This document shows positions 6,544 to 13,959 of a stretch of 19,664 nucleotides of DNA, in pieces. The stretch spans positions 1 through 19,664 of the forward strand of contig CAYVDH010000056.1 in assembly GCA_964450355.1 (NCBI GenBank). The letters are read 5' to 3'. The notes below the pieces were generated by a model, which was not told the origin of the DNA, ran no database searches, and saw nothing but the letters and a program-made list of their open reading frames with translations. Positions within the stretch are counted from its first letter, which is position 1. Each line of letters begins with the position of its first letter. Origin of the DNA: CAYVDH01 sp964450355 (GTDB taxonomy: Bacteria > Bacteroidota > Bacteroidia > NS11-12g > UBA955). A program made the position numbers and the translations under genes.

Positions 6544-7839
6544 ATGAAAAAACAAATTAGCCTAATTATTTTTATTTCTTATTTATCTGTTAATGCACAA
6601 ATCATCAATCCAAAAAAAACATTAGAAAGAAAAATCAATGACCGAATTAATAACAAAATTGACAAAGGATTAGACAAGGGTTTGGATAAGGTTGAAGATG
6701 CTGCAAAAAAGAAGCCTAATAATGCGAAAGACAGCAGTAGCAATGAGTCTGAAAATAGCACTAACAACAATCAAAATTCCAATACAAGCTCATTTAAATC
6801 TTACAGTAAATATGACTTTGTAACTGGAGAAAAAGTATTGGTGTTGGATGATTTCTCTCAGGATGCTGTTGGCGATTTTCCTGCCAATTGGAACACCAAT
6901 TCGTCTGCAGAAATTGTAAACATAGAAGGTCAAAATGGCAAATGGTTGCAATTAGCAAAAAAAGGGGTATTTACCCCAGAATTAATCAATCAGTTGCCTG
7001 ATAATTTTACTTTTGAATTTGATTTGGTTTGCAACCCCGGATTTAGTTATTATTCGTCTTTTTTGAACATCAATTTTGCCCATTTAAATAAAACCCAAAA
7101 GTACACAGATTGGATGATACATTTGTCTAATAAACAAGGAGTATCGTTGACTTTGCATCCAACAGATGCAGGTATGAACAATGGTCATTCTGAAATTAAA
7201 AGTTATTCCCCAGAAAGCGGCAATCCAACTTTAAAAAACGAAGTTAAATTGAATCAATTTGCCGCCAATCAAAACAAAACTACAGTGCATATTTCGATAT
7301 GGAGACAAAAACAAAGATTAAGGGTGTATGTCAATGAAGAGAAAATATGGGATTTGCCTAAAATGTTTGAATTAGCCATCAATTACAATGCAATCGTATT
7401 CATGGTAAGTGATATGCACAATGCCAATGATAAGTACTTTATTTCTAATCTTAAATTAGCCGTTGGTGCCCCAGATACAAGAAATAAACTGATTAGTGAA
7501 GGTAAGTTCATTTCCAGAGGAATTCATTTTGATATGGGGAGTTCAGTAGTTAAGCCTCAATCTTATGGAGCTATCAAAGACATAGCGAATGTTCTTAAAG
7601 AAAATGCGGATATAAAAATAAAAATTATTGGACATACAGACAGCGATGGAGATGATAAAACAAATTTAGAGTTGAGCAAAAAAAGGGCAGAGGCTGTTAA
7701 AGACATTTTGGTTAAAGAATTTGGAATCGATGCCTCCAGGATTAGTACCGATGGAAAAGGTGAAAGTGAGCCCATTGATAAAGCACTGACAAAAGAAGCT
7801 AAAGCGAACAACAGAAGGGTGGAGTTTGTAAAAACATAG
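6544..7839 (+). CDS. OmpA-family peptidoglycan-binding outer-membrane protein
   Basis: 431 residues. The signal peptide is cleaved probably after SVNA (residue 18). Next come a charged repeat-like helix (KIDKGLDKGLDKVEDAAKKK, residues 38-57), a Ser/Asn-rich low-complexity linker (about 58-90), a beta-rich central domain (about 95-310, VLVLDDFSQDAVGDFPANW ... RLRVYVNEEKIWDLP) that looks like a concanavalin/LamG-type fold, and a C-terminal OmpA/MotB domain (about 325-430). In the last, D366 in GHTDSDG and R381 in SKKRAEAV sit 15 residues apart, the spacing of the diaminopimelate-binding Asp/Arg pair of E. coli OmpA, and NNRRVEF closes the domain. It probably tethers the outer membrane to the cell wall. 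It ends three bases before the convergent 47-residue gene. The ligand of the central domain is unknown. Confidence 0.88.
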   Translation: MKKQISLIIFISYLSVNAQIINPKKTLERKINDRINNKIDKGLDKGLDKVEDAAKKKPNNAKDSSSNESENSTNNNQNSNTSSFKSYSKYDFVTGEKVLVLDDFSQDAVGDFPANWNTNSSAEIVNIEGQNGKWLQLAKKGVFTPELINQLPDNFTFEFDLVCNPGFSYYSSFLNINFAHLNKTQKYTDWMIHLSNKQGVSLTLHPTDAGMNNGHSEIKSYSPESGNPTLKNEVKLNQFAANQNKTTVHISIWRQKQRLRVYVNEEKIWDLPKMFELAINYNAIVFMVSDMHNANDKYFISNLKLAVGAPDTRNKLISEGKFISRGIHFDMGSSVVKPQSYGAIKDIANVLKENADIKIKIIGHTDSDGDDKTNLELSKKRAEAVKDILVKEFGIDASRISTDGKGESEPIDKALTKEAKANNRRVEFVKT

Positions 7840-7842
7840 AAT

Positions 7843-7986
7843 TTATTTCTTTTTAAGTTCCACTTTGTCGCAATATTTACATGTTTTGTTGACATGGCAT
7901 TTTTGGTGTTTATAGTGGAAGTATAAAGTGAAAACAATGCCAATTGTAGAAATAATGATGCTGTAAACTACCAGTTTTTTCTTCAT
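7843..7986 (-). CDS. 47-residue single-TM peptide with C-x5-C-x2-C cluster
   Basis: The frame starts at ATG 7984-7986, one base after the stop of the upstream gene: MKKKLVVYSIIISTIGIVFT, then LYFHYKHQKCHVNKTCKYCD, then KVELKKK. Residues 5-22 form one transmembrane or signal-anchor helix, after a KKK start. The rest is basic with C30, C36 and C39 and several His residues (H24, H27, H31), a pattern that could bind metal. The tight coupling and the protein-like layout favour a real gene; no family is recognised. It faces the OmpA-family gene with a gap of three bases. Confidence 0.5.
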   Translation of the reverse strand: MKKKLVVYSIIISTIGIVFTLYFHYKHQKCHVNKTCKYCDKVELKKK

Positions 7987-7987
7987 C

Positions 7988-8284
7988 TTATTGTAGATGT
8001 AATTTGTTTATAGGTTTAATTAAATAGTGTTTTAAATTGTGTAATCCACCAAGATTTTTCATCACTATGATTTTAATAGATTTTGATTCTAATTTAAAGT
8101 ACAGTTGATTGATTTTATTTTTTAATTCAATAATTAGGTCGGTATTTGTTTCCTGTATAAAATCAGAGTTTGTATTATTTATTTTTTTCTTTTGCCAAAT
8201 GCTTAAGCCTCTATATTTACATTGTGAATGAATGGATAAACATTGAATAAGAAAAATTAATGCAATGTAGTTTTTAATTTTCAT
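7988..8284 (-). CDS. Small secreted protein of unknown function
   Basis: 98 residues from the ATG at 8282-8284 (MKIKNYIALIFLIQCLSIHS); an in-frame start nine codons upstream would lie within the preceding gene and spoil the signal peptide. Cleavage is probable after IHS, leaving a mature start QCKYRGLSIWQKKK and a Lys/Ile-rich remainder with two predicted helices (IIELKNKINQLYFKLES, GGLHNLKHYLIKP). No family is recognised. The gene begins 4 bases after the GYF_2 gene and ends one base before the 47-residue gene, so all three are probably one transcript. Confidence 0.65.
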   Translation of the reverse strand: MKIKNYIALIFLIQCLSIHSQCKYRGLSIWQKKKINNTNSDFIQETNTDLIIELKNKINQLYFKLESKSIKIIVMKNLGGLHNLKHYLIKPINKLHLQ

Positions 8285-8288
8285 TGAG

Positions 8289-8633
8289 TTAAAAAAGAAT
8301 GAAGAAGACAATTAAAGCGATGACTAAGAGGAGAGATACTGATATGAATGTTCTTTTAGAGATTCCAAAATACGGTACAGATTGTAAATAGTTGAACTCA
8401 TTTGAAGGAGAAATATTTCTTTCTGTTTCTTGAATAGCATTGGTTTGAGTGGAATATGTAGGAGGGGTAACATAAAACATGGGTTTAAGCTCTTCTATAT
8501 TCCTTGCTGCAGTCCAGGCAACTAAGCCTTCATGCCATACAATGGTTTCTTTATTGATTTTTTTTTGCTTTAACTCTTCAATGTCAAAAGGTCCTAATTG
8601 AGTTGTGCCATTATTTATAAAGTACTTTTTCAT
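8289..8633 (-). CDS. GYF_2-domain, C-tail-anchored membrane protein
   Basis: 114 residues. Residues 1-50 match the GYF_2 pattern (KKYFINNGTTQLGPFDIEEL ... TIVWHEGLVAWTAARNIEEL), with the conserved G-P-F and W-x-x-x-x-x-W spacing. GYF_2 is a small beta domain found in many bacterial membrane proteins and thought to bind peptides or proteins. A polar linker (about 52-90) follows, then a C-terminal membrane helix (about 95-114, TFISVSLLLVIALIVFFILF). The GYF_2 part would face the cytoplasm. It is the first gene of a three-gene minus-strand cluster, with 387 bases of non-coding sequence upstream. Its partners are not known. Confidence 0.8.
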   Translation of the reverse strand: MKKYFINNGTTQLGPFDIEELKQKKINKETIVWHEGLVAWTAARNIEELKPMFYVTPPTYSTQTNAIQETERNISPSNEFNYLQSVPYFGISKRTFISVSLLLVIALIVFFILF

Positions 8634-8792
8634 TTAATTAAAAAGGTAAGGTGGATTAAATGGGGTAGGCATTTTCATAGTTTTAGTTTTTTTACTAATT
8701 CACACAACACTACCCCATAAAAAGCAGCACCAATGTTTTTATAAATTTAGTTTTTTTTATGGGTTCAAAATAAAAAAATAGTTTTCACATTT

Positions 8793-8800
8793 CAAACATA
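8793..8800 (-). promoter_or_regulatory. Possible -7 box for the GYF_2 cluster
   Basis: On the minus strand the sequence reads TATGTTTG (TAnnTTTG). The nearest upstream TTTG (8817-8820) gives a spacing of 16, shorter than usual. It would imply a leader of about 150 bases. Confidence 0.3.
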
Positions 8801-8844
8801 AATGCTTGAAAATCAACAAAAATGAGTGAAAGTAATTAGGCGTC

Positions 8845-8860
8845 TAGGTAGAATTACCTA
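8845..8860. promoter_or_regulatory. Perfect palindrome TAGGTA-N4-TACCTA, possible operator
   Basis: Six-base arms around GAAT, upstream of the possible promoter of the GYF_2 cluster and just beyond the LuxR-type regulator gene. LuxR/NarL-family regulators bind short inverted repeats, so this could be a site for the neighbouring regulator; that link is only inference. Confidence 0.3.
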
Positions 8861-9020
8861 TGTCTAAAATATTGGAATAAATGCTAAAAAATGAAAGGAT
8901 TTAATTGAATTTAAGTGTTTTAACCTAAAAAGCTGTTTTTTGAATTAAAAAAGGTGAATTTTGGACGATTTTGGTAGTTTTAGAAAAAAATGTAGTTTGT
9001 TGACGAAGTTGATGATTTAA

Positions 9021-9683
9021 TTACGGGTAATAATAACCAGATTTAATGGCGTAAATGACTAACCCAACGACATTTTCAGTGCCTATTTTTTTCATCATGT
9101 TTTGTCTATGGTTTTGTACAGTTTTTTCTGAAATATTGAATTTTTCGGCAATGTCAGTCGAACTTTTTTGATCGCATATTTCTTTTAAAATTTCAATTTC
9201 TCGTTCAGTGAAATCTATGTGTTCTTTGTAGTTTTTGTTTCTATTTGCCTCGTTGATTAAATGCTGAAAATAAATATCTTTAATTTCAGAGGTTAAGAAC
9301 AAATCTCCATTTAACACTTTGTTGATGGCAATTTCAATTTCATCTTTGTTTGTGTTTTTAAGTACATATCCTCTTACACCTAAAGAGAGTAGTTCTATGA
9401 TTTGTCTTTTGTGATTAAAAGAAGTTAATATGATGATGTTGGTTTCAGGGTAAAGTTTTAATATTTCAGCACTAGCCTCTATGCCATTCATGCAAGGCAT
9501 TTCTATGTCCATGAATATTATGTCATAAACATGGTCTTTGCATAAATTGAGTGCCTCTAATCCGTTTTCAGCTTGAGTGCATTCTTTGATGACTGAAAAT
9601 TCATTTAAAATTCTTGAAATTCCTTCTCGGTACAAAGGGTGGTCATCTACCACCAATACATTTATAAGGTTGTCTTTTGTCAT
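9021..9683 (-). CDS. NarL/FixJ (LuxR-type) response regulator
   Basis: 220 residues. The receiver domain (about 7-125) has the acidic pair D13/D14, phospho-acceptor D59 in IIFMDIEMP, T87 in ILTSF and K109 in YVLKN, so it is complete. A linker leads to a LuxR-type helix-turn-helix (about 157-216: FTEREIEILKEIC ... ISEKTVQNHRQNMMKKIG). It should bind DNA when phosphorylated by the kinase encoded immediately upstream, whose stop it overlaps by four bases. It is the last gene of a four-gene operon. Target genes are unknown; the palindrome at 8845-8860 is one candidate site. Confidence 0.93.
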   Translation of the reverse strand: MTKDNLINVLVVDDHPLYREGISRILNEFSVIKECTQAENGLEALNLCKDHVYDIIFMDIEMPCMNGIEASAEILKLYPETNIIILTSFNHKRQIIELLSLGVRGYVLKNTNKDEIEIAINKVLNGDLFLTSEIKDIYFQHLINEANRNKNYKEHIDFTEREIEILKEICDQKSSTDIAEKFNISEKTVQNHRQNMMKKIGTENVVGLVIYAIKSGYYYP

Positions 9684-10426
9684 ATCAAACTTTCGTTTTT
9701 ATTTAAGTTCATTGAAAAAAAGAATCCATTATGACTCTCTATTTTAAGTTTTGCTTTTATAATTCCTGCTCTGGTTTTCATGTTTTTAATTCCTATTCCA
9801 TTGTTAAATACATCGGTGTTATCAAAACCCTTTCCATCGTCTTTGTATTCAAAAATAAATTCATCTTTCAATTCAGTTAAAGAGATTTTTACATGGTTTG
9901 CTTGGCTGTGTTTGATGCTGTTTTGACATAATTCTTGCAATATTTTAAATACATGAATTTTAGTATCTGAATTGAATTTAAGGTTGTAACAATTGGATTC
10001 AAATGAGAAGGTAAGAGAAGAGTTTAGTTCTTCAACATAATCTTCAATGGCTTCGGTTAATCCATATTTTGAAAGAGTAAATGAAGTGAGATTATGAGAA
10101 ATTTGACGCACGTGTTTTATGGATTGATGCAAAGAGTATTTTGCTTTTTCTTTTAAATCCTTGTTGAGGTTGTTTTCACTTTCAATGCGGTCTATGGTAA
10201 AAATAATACTAGATAATTCGGGGTTAATGGTGTCGTGTATATCCCTTGCTAGTCTTTCTCTTTCTATCTCTTGACCTATCAATAAATTGTTAAGAGCTTC
10301 TTGTTGTCTTTGAGTGAGTTTAGCATGGTATTTTTGGAAAAGATAAAAGAAAAACAGCCCCATGATAAACAAAATCACAGTAAAAGTTATGATTAAAAAA
10401 AGCGTTATTTTTTCGGTTTGAGACAT
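9680..10426 (-). CDS. NarL-type sensor histidine kinase (HisKA_3 / HATPase_c)
   Basis: 248 residues. There is one N-terminal membrane helix (about 8-30) with almost no outside segment, then a HisKA_3 dimerisation domain with the phospho-acceptor H64 in RLARDIHDTINPEL, then an ATP-binding domain: N-box N169 in ELCQNSIKHS, G1 box DDGKGF (196-201), G2 box GIGIKNM (210-216). All catalytic boxes are present. With so little sensory domain of its own, it probably senses through the 7-TM protein encoded immediately upstream, whose 3' end it overlaps by 22 bases. It overlaps the response regulator gene by four bases, so the pair is translationally coupled. Confidence 0.92.
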   Translation of the reverse strand: MSQTEKITLFLIITFTVILFIMGLFFFYLFQKYHAKLTQRQQEALNNLLIGQEIERERLARDIHDTINPELSSIIFTIDRIESENNLNKDLKEKAKYSLHQSIKHVRQISHNLTSFTLSKYGLTEAIEDYVEELNSSLTFSFESNCYNLKFNSDTKIHVFKILQELCQNSIKHSQANHVKISLTELKDEFIFEYKDDGKGFDNTDVFNNGIGIKNMKTRAGIIKAKLKIESHNGFFFSMNLNKNESLI

Positions 10427-11034
10427 AAAAAGCTAATTCCGTAAATGAGATTTAAAATAATGTTTGCAATGCCATTGATGATGTAATGAATGTTTCCAAA
10501 CAATTTTGTTCTTTGTTCCAATGGTATAAAATTTTGATATATATAAATGAATATGATGATTAAAAAATACAATAATCTAGCGAATGAAATCCAAAATAAA
10601 TAGTTTTTGGTTGGTATTGATTCATCATGTTCAAATATTTCAATTAATACATGAGCGCTTTGATAGATAAAATAAGTGATGATAACAAAAAAGAAAAACG
10701 CTCTATTGCCCCCATGCTTAAATTGTATTAACCCCTCATTGAAAAGAAGGAGAATAAAAATAATTAAAGAAATGTAGTTAAATACATTTCTTTGTCCCAT
10801 TGTAGGGTAAAGGAAAAGGTAGTAAAATGCAAATTCAAAATATAAAAACAATGTAAAAAGCCACAAGTTGTTAATGCTTTTTAAATTGGTGTAAAAAGAA
10901 ATTCCTTCAAAAATCAAAGAGAAAAACATATAACCTAAAAAAACCTTTTGTGAAGCCGAAATATGTTTATAAAAAAAGCATCCAAGTATTAAAGGAAATA
11001 CAATAGATAGGCTAATAATTAGCTTGTACCACAT
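10405..11034 (-). CDS. Seven-TM membrane protein of unknown function, linked to the histidine kinase
   Basis: 209 residues, almost wholly hydrophobic, with seven likely membrane helices (about 4-22, 29-49, 57-77, 84-102, 110-134, 144-169, 182-205), joined by short loops and ending in a basic KPKK tail. No catalytic motif is visible. Similar 6-7 TM proteins often stand directly ahead of short NarL-type kinases in Bacteroidota; a sensory role as input module for the neighbouring kinase is inferred. Its start directly abuts the stop of the 103-residue gene, and its 3' end runs 22 bases into the kinase gene. Confidence 0.75.
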   Translation of the reverse strand: MWYKLIISLSIVFPLILGCFFYKHISASQKVFLGYMFFSLIFEGISFYTNLKSINNLWLFTLFLYFEFAFYYLFLYPTMGQRNVFNYISLIIFILLLFNEGLIQFKHGGNRAFFFFVIITYFIYQSAHVLIEIFEHDESIPTKNYLFWISFARLLYFLIIIFIYIYQNFIPLEQRTKLFGNIHYIINGIANIILNLIYGISFLCLKPKK

Positions 11035-11346
11035 TTATGAATTTAATGGATTTGCATTCCCGCAATGGTCAGGGCAAGGAGCTCCAAACTCTGCCAGTTC
11101 TCCATTGTACAAATCGTTTTCGTTGCCATCTGCCCCTACTAATACAAGTTTAGGTTGTCCAGCGTTGTCTTGTGCATAATAAATTCTTATCCCTACACAA
11201 TTTGCTTGGTTCAATATGTTTTGTAATGCTGCTTTGCCGTAAAAAAAACCTTTGGTAGCTCCTGGGTGAGCATCTCTATAATTTTCGGTCATTTGAGCAG
11301 CTTCTGTTAATGTGATGTTGTGACTTTCGTTTCCTGTAAATGACAT
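11035..11346 (-). CDS. Conserved Bacteroidota small protein of unknown function, first gene of a two-component operon
   Basis: 103 residues, no signal peptide or membrane helix. It begins with the pattern ITLTEAAQMTENYRDAHPGA, then KGFFYGKAALQNILNQANCV, then a beta strand region GIRIYYAQDNAGQPKLVLVG followed by ADGNENDL, and a C-terminal Cys pair (C91, C95 in APCPDHC), with C50 in NQANCVGIR. I recognise it as a recurrent uncharacterised Bacteroidota family, but no function is known. The Cys-rich tail could bind a metal or be redox active. It abuts the 7-TM gene with no gap and has a good promoter at 11364-11393, so it is the lead gene of a four-gene operon ending with the kinase and regulator. 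Confidence 0.75.
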   Translation of the reverse strand: MSFTGNESHNITLTEAAQMTENYRDAHPGATKGFFYGKAALQNILNQANCVGIRIYYAQDNAGQPKLVLVGADGNENDLYNGELAEFGAPCPDHCGNANPLNS

Positions 11347-11363
11347 AGTAATTAAATTTTTTT

Positions 11364-11393
11364 CAAATTTATTGCAATTATTCTTAAATGCAA
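11364..11393 (-). promoter_or_regulatory. Promoter of the 103-aa / 7-TM / kinase / regulator operon
   Basis: On the minus strand a TTG (11391-11393) and TAAATTTG (11364-11371) are spaced by 19 bases, the Bacteroidota -33/-7 form. Transcription would start about 12 bases before the ATG at 11344-11346. Confidence 0.6.
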
Positions 11394-11423
11394 TAAAATT
11401 AATTGATTAGTCGTTATTATATC

Positions 11424-11455
11424 TTGTAAATCTAAAAATTTAAATGTTACATTTG
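11424..11455 (+). promoter_or_regulatory. Promoter of the sterol-desaturase-family gene
   Basis: TTG at 11424-11426 and TACATTTG at 11448-11455 with a 21-base spacer. It lies 17 bases before the ATG at 11473 and is divergent from the operon promoter at 11364-11393. Confidence 0.6.
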
Positions 11456-11472
11456 TTTAAACTTTATTAAAG

Positions 11473-12729
11473 ATGAAAAAAATTAAATTCAATAAAACTT
11501 CAATATTAAAGGCAATTGTTTTATTGTATTCCATAACCTTCATTTTTTTATTTATCTATTTTTCTTCGTCTAATTACATGAAAGGTAGCAATGGCTCCGC
11601 TGCTCTTTTGGATGATACCACCATTCATTCTGTATTGAATGTTTCTGATGACTCATTAACAAAAAATCAAAATGATAGAAAAGACTCTATTGAATACTTA
11701 AGAGCATTTTCAAGTAAAAGCATGTTGGTGCCAGAAATGATGTTAACAAAAGTATATAAGGAAAGATATAAATTTGAAGGTTTATTCGATGAAAGATTGT
11801 GGGCGTCCTCAAGCAAATCCATTGTAATAAATGATGATGTGTATGCTCAACTTCGATATAAGTCTAAAGGGTTTGATAAAAATACACCCAAAAGCGCCAC
11901 ATTGATGAGTGCTTACAAAAAACAAAAGTCTCAAGTCTTTTTTGAAAAAGTAGTTTATCTATTTGTATATACTGGTGTTTCTTTATTGATATTGGCTTTT
12001 TTATTTATTCCTTTAGAAAAGGTATTTCCCGCTAAAAACAATCAATCGGTATTCAGAAAAAAGTGGGCTGTAGATTTGAGTTATTTTTTAGGGCAATACT
12101 TGGTATGGAATTCAATTGTTTTAGCGCTATTAAATTATTTTGAAGCCTATGTTGCCATTGTTTTACCTAAATCTTTTCAATCCATCATTGCCAGTCAGCC
12201 ATTTTTTATTCAGTGCATCGAAGTGGTCATTTTAAGTGATGTTTTGCTTTATTGGGCACATAGATGGCAACACCATTCAAGATTTTTGTGGCGGTTTCAT
12301 AAAATCCATCATTCCACAGAAACCATGGATTGGCTAGCCTCTCACCGCGAACATCCTTTGGATACAATATACACTCTTACTGTTGTTAATTTACCAGCAA
12401 TAATCATGGGTTTTTCGCTTAATTCATTGGCTTTTTTAGTGATTTTTAGAGGAATTTGGGCCATTTACATCCATTCGAATGTCAATTTAAATATTGGGGT
12501 GTTGAAATACATTTTTGGTTCACCACAGCTTCATCATTGGCATCACGATGTGAACAAGCAAAGGGGAAATTATGCCAACATTTCACCTCTTATGGATTTG
12601 ATTTTTGGGACTTATTATGAAAAACAAAATTTTCCTGAAAATTATGGCATCGATGAGCCTTTGCCCTCTAGTTATTTTAAACAAATAATCCATCCGATAT
12701 TGCCTAATTGGTTCAAAAAAACAAATTGA
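11473..12729 (+). CDS. Sterol desaturase / fatty acid hydroxylase family protein
   Basis: 418 residues. The family's di-iron histidine boxes are all present: H263-x3-H267-H268 in AHRWQHH, H276-x2-H279-H280 in HKIHH, H290/H294 in SHREHP, H334 in IYIHSN, and H354-H355-x-H357-H358 in LHHWHHDV. Membrane helices occur at about 12-30, 157-180, 200-225, 245-262 and 300-332. The enzyme class hydroxylates or desaturates lipids at the membrane using oxygen. The N-terminus is unusual: after the first helix there is a roughly 120-residue soluble insert (about 35-155) of no recognised fold before the catalytic domain. The exact lipid substrate cannot be read from the sequence. It is transcribed divergently from the two-component operon, and holB follows after 53 bases. 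Confidence 0.88.
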   Translation: MKKIKFNKTSILKAIVLLYSITFIFLFIYFSSSNYMKGSNGSAALLDDTTIHSVLNVSDDSLTKNQNDRKDSIEYLRAFSSKSMLVPEMMLTKVYKERYKFEGLFDERLWASSSKSIVINDDVYAQLRYKSKGFDKNTPKSATLMSAYKKQKSQVFFEKVVYLFVYTGVSLLILAFLFIPLEKVFPAKNNQSVFRKKWAVDLSYFLGQYLVWNSIVLALLNYFEAYVAIVLPKSFQSIIASQPFFIQCIEVVILSDVLLYWAHRWQHHSRFLWRFHKIHHSTETMDWLASHREHPLDTIYTLTVVNLPAIIMGFSLNSLAFLVIFRGIWAIYIHSNVNLNIGVLKYIFGSPQLHHWHHDVNKQRGNYANISPLMDLIFGTYYEKQNFPENYGIDEPLPSSYFKQIIHPILPNWFKKTN

Positions 12730-12782
12730 TTTTAATTTCGTTTTGAGCAAATAAATCACAGGTATTTTTAACTTGTTCAATT

Positions 12783-13925
12783 TTGCCTATTTTTGAAACG
12801 TTGAAGTTTTCAGAGATATATTTTCAAAATGAGATAAAATCCAAACTCATTAGTGCTGTAAATGCCGGAAGGATTCCACATGCTCAGTTGTTCATTGCAC
12901 CAGAAGGTGCTGGAGCATTGTCTTTGGCTATTGCCTATGCACAATACATCAATTGTAAAGACAGACATACCAATGACAGTTGTGGTGTTTGTGCATCGTG
13001 TGTAAAGTACAATCAATTGGTTCATCCCGATTTGCATTTTACGTTTCCTATTCATGGGTCAAAAGAAAATTGCAATGATTTCATGAATGAGTTTAGATCA
13101 GCTTATTTAGAAAATCCAAACATGTCCTTAACTGATTGGTTTACTTTCATCAAAGCCGATGGTAAAAAACCCAACATCAACATCAATGAATGTAGAAACA
13201 TATTTAAGAAATTATCTTTAAAAACATACGAAAGCGAATTCAAAGTATTGGTAATGTGGTTGCCTGAGTATTTGGGTAACGAAGGAAATACATTGCTGAA
13301 ATTACTTGAAGAGCCTACTGTCAATACATTGTTTTTACTGGTCACAGAAAAGCTTGAAATGATATTACCTACCATTGTTTCAAGGACACAATTGGTGAAA
13401 ATAAAACCTTACACTCAAGATGAAATAGTTTCTTATTTAAGCGGTAATGCTAGTGTAGAACATGAGACAGCCAAACAAATCGCGATGATGAGTGAAGGGA
13501 ATATCAATAAAGCAATGGTATTGAGTCAAGAAATTAACAATCCATTGGTTGATCAATTTAGAGAATGGTTGCTGCTATGCCATCAAGAGCAAATGCCAGC
13601 TCTGTTTAATTTTGGAAATGAATTAGCAGATAAAGGGAAAGATTTTGTTAAAAATTTTTTACAATACTCCTTGCAAATGGTAAGAGCTACCATGTTGAAT
13701 CAGTACATTTCCATGGATAATAAATTGAGTTCAAAAGAAAATGAACTTACTAAGAAGTTAGTAAACATTATACACATAGACAATGCTCATGGGATTTACC
13801 AAGCTTTAAATGAGAGCATTTATGAGATAGAAAGAAATGGGAATTTAAAATTAATCATCATTCACTTATCTTTGAAGATTAAAACCTATTTAAAAATAGG
13901 AATTAAAACACAATTAAAGGTGTAA
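12783..13925 (+). CDS. holB: DNA polymerase III clamp-loader subunit delta'
   Basis: Delta' is the non-ATPase subunit of the clamp loader that places the sliding clamp on DNA. 380 residues as drawn. The AAA+ N-domain starts KFSEIYFQNEIKSKLISAV; the P-loop is degenerate (APEGAGALS, residues 39-47, lacking the GK[ST] end), as expected for delta'. The zinc-finger cysteines are C58, C67, C70 and C73 (CKDRHTNDSCGVCASC). LLKLLEEPT and SRTQ (200-203, replacing SRC/SRTQ-type motifs) follow, then the C-terminal oligomerisation domain. No ATG lies at the expected start. The TTG at 12783 gives MPIFETLKFS; a TTG at 12801 (MKFSEIYFQ) matches the usual family start better. It is followed by ricT after 34 bases. 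Confidence 0.92.
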   Translation: MPIFETLKFSEIYFQNEIKSKLISAVNAGRIPHAQLFIAPEGAGALSLAIAYAQYINCKDRHTNDSCGVCASCVKYNQLVHPDLHFTFPIHGSKENCNDFMNEFRSAYLENPNMSLTDWFTFIKADGKKPNININECRNIFKKLSLKTYESEFKVLVMWLPEYLGNEGNTLLKLLEEPTVNTLFLLVTEKLEMILPTIVSRTQLVKIKPYTQDEIVSYLSGNASVEHETAKQIAMMSEGNINKAMVLSQEINNPLVDQFREWLLLCHQEQMPALFNFGNELADKGKDFVKNFLQYSLQMVRATMLNQYISMDNKLSSKENELTKKLVNIIHIDNAHGIYQALNESIYEIERNGNLKLIIIHLSLKIKTYLKIGIKTQLKV

Positions 13926-13959
13926 AACAAATATAAATTAAAGGAAATAAACTATAAAT

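Larger units (their letters stand above)
8634..9020. other. Non-coding stretch upstream of the GYF_2 cluster
   Basis: AT-rich sequence between the starts of the GYF_2 cluster and the end of the response-regulator gene. It holds a possible minus-strand -7 box (8793-8800) and a perfect 6-4-6 palindrome (8845-8860). No reading frame, tRNA or convincing terminator is visible. Confidence 0.6.

Noticed and set aside
7563..7943. 126-residue minus-strand frame across the OmpA domain
   Set aside because: It is antisense to the OmpA motifs; the real small gene there uses another frame (7843-7986).
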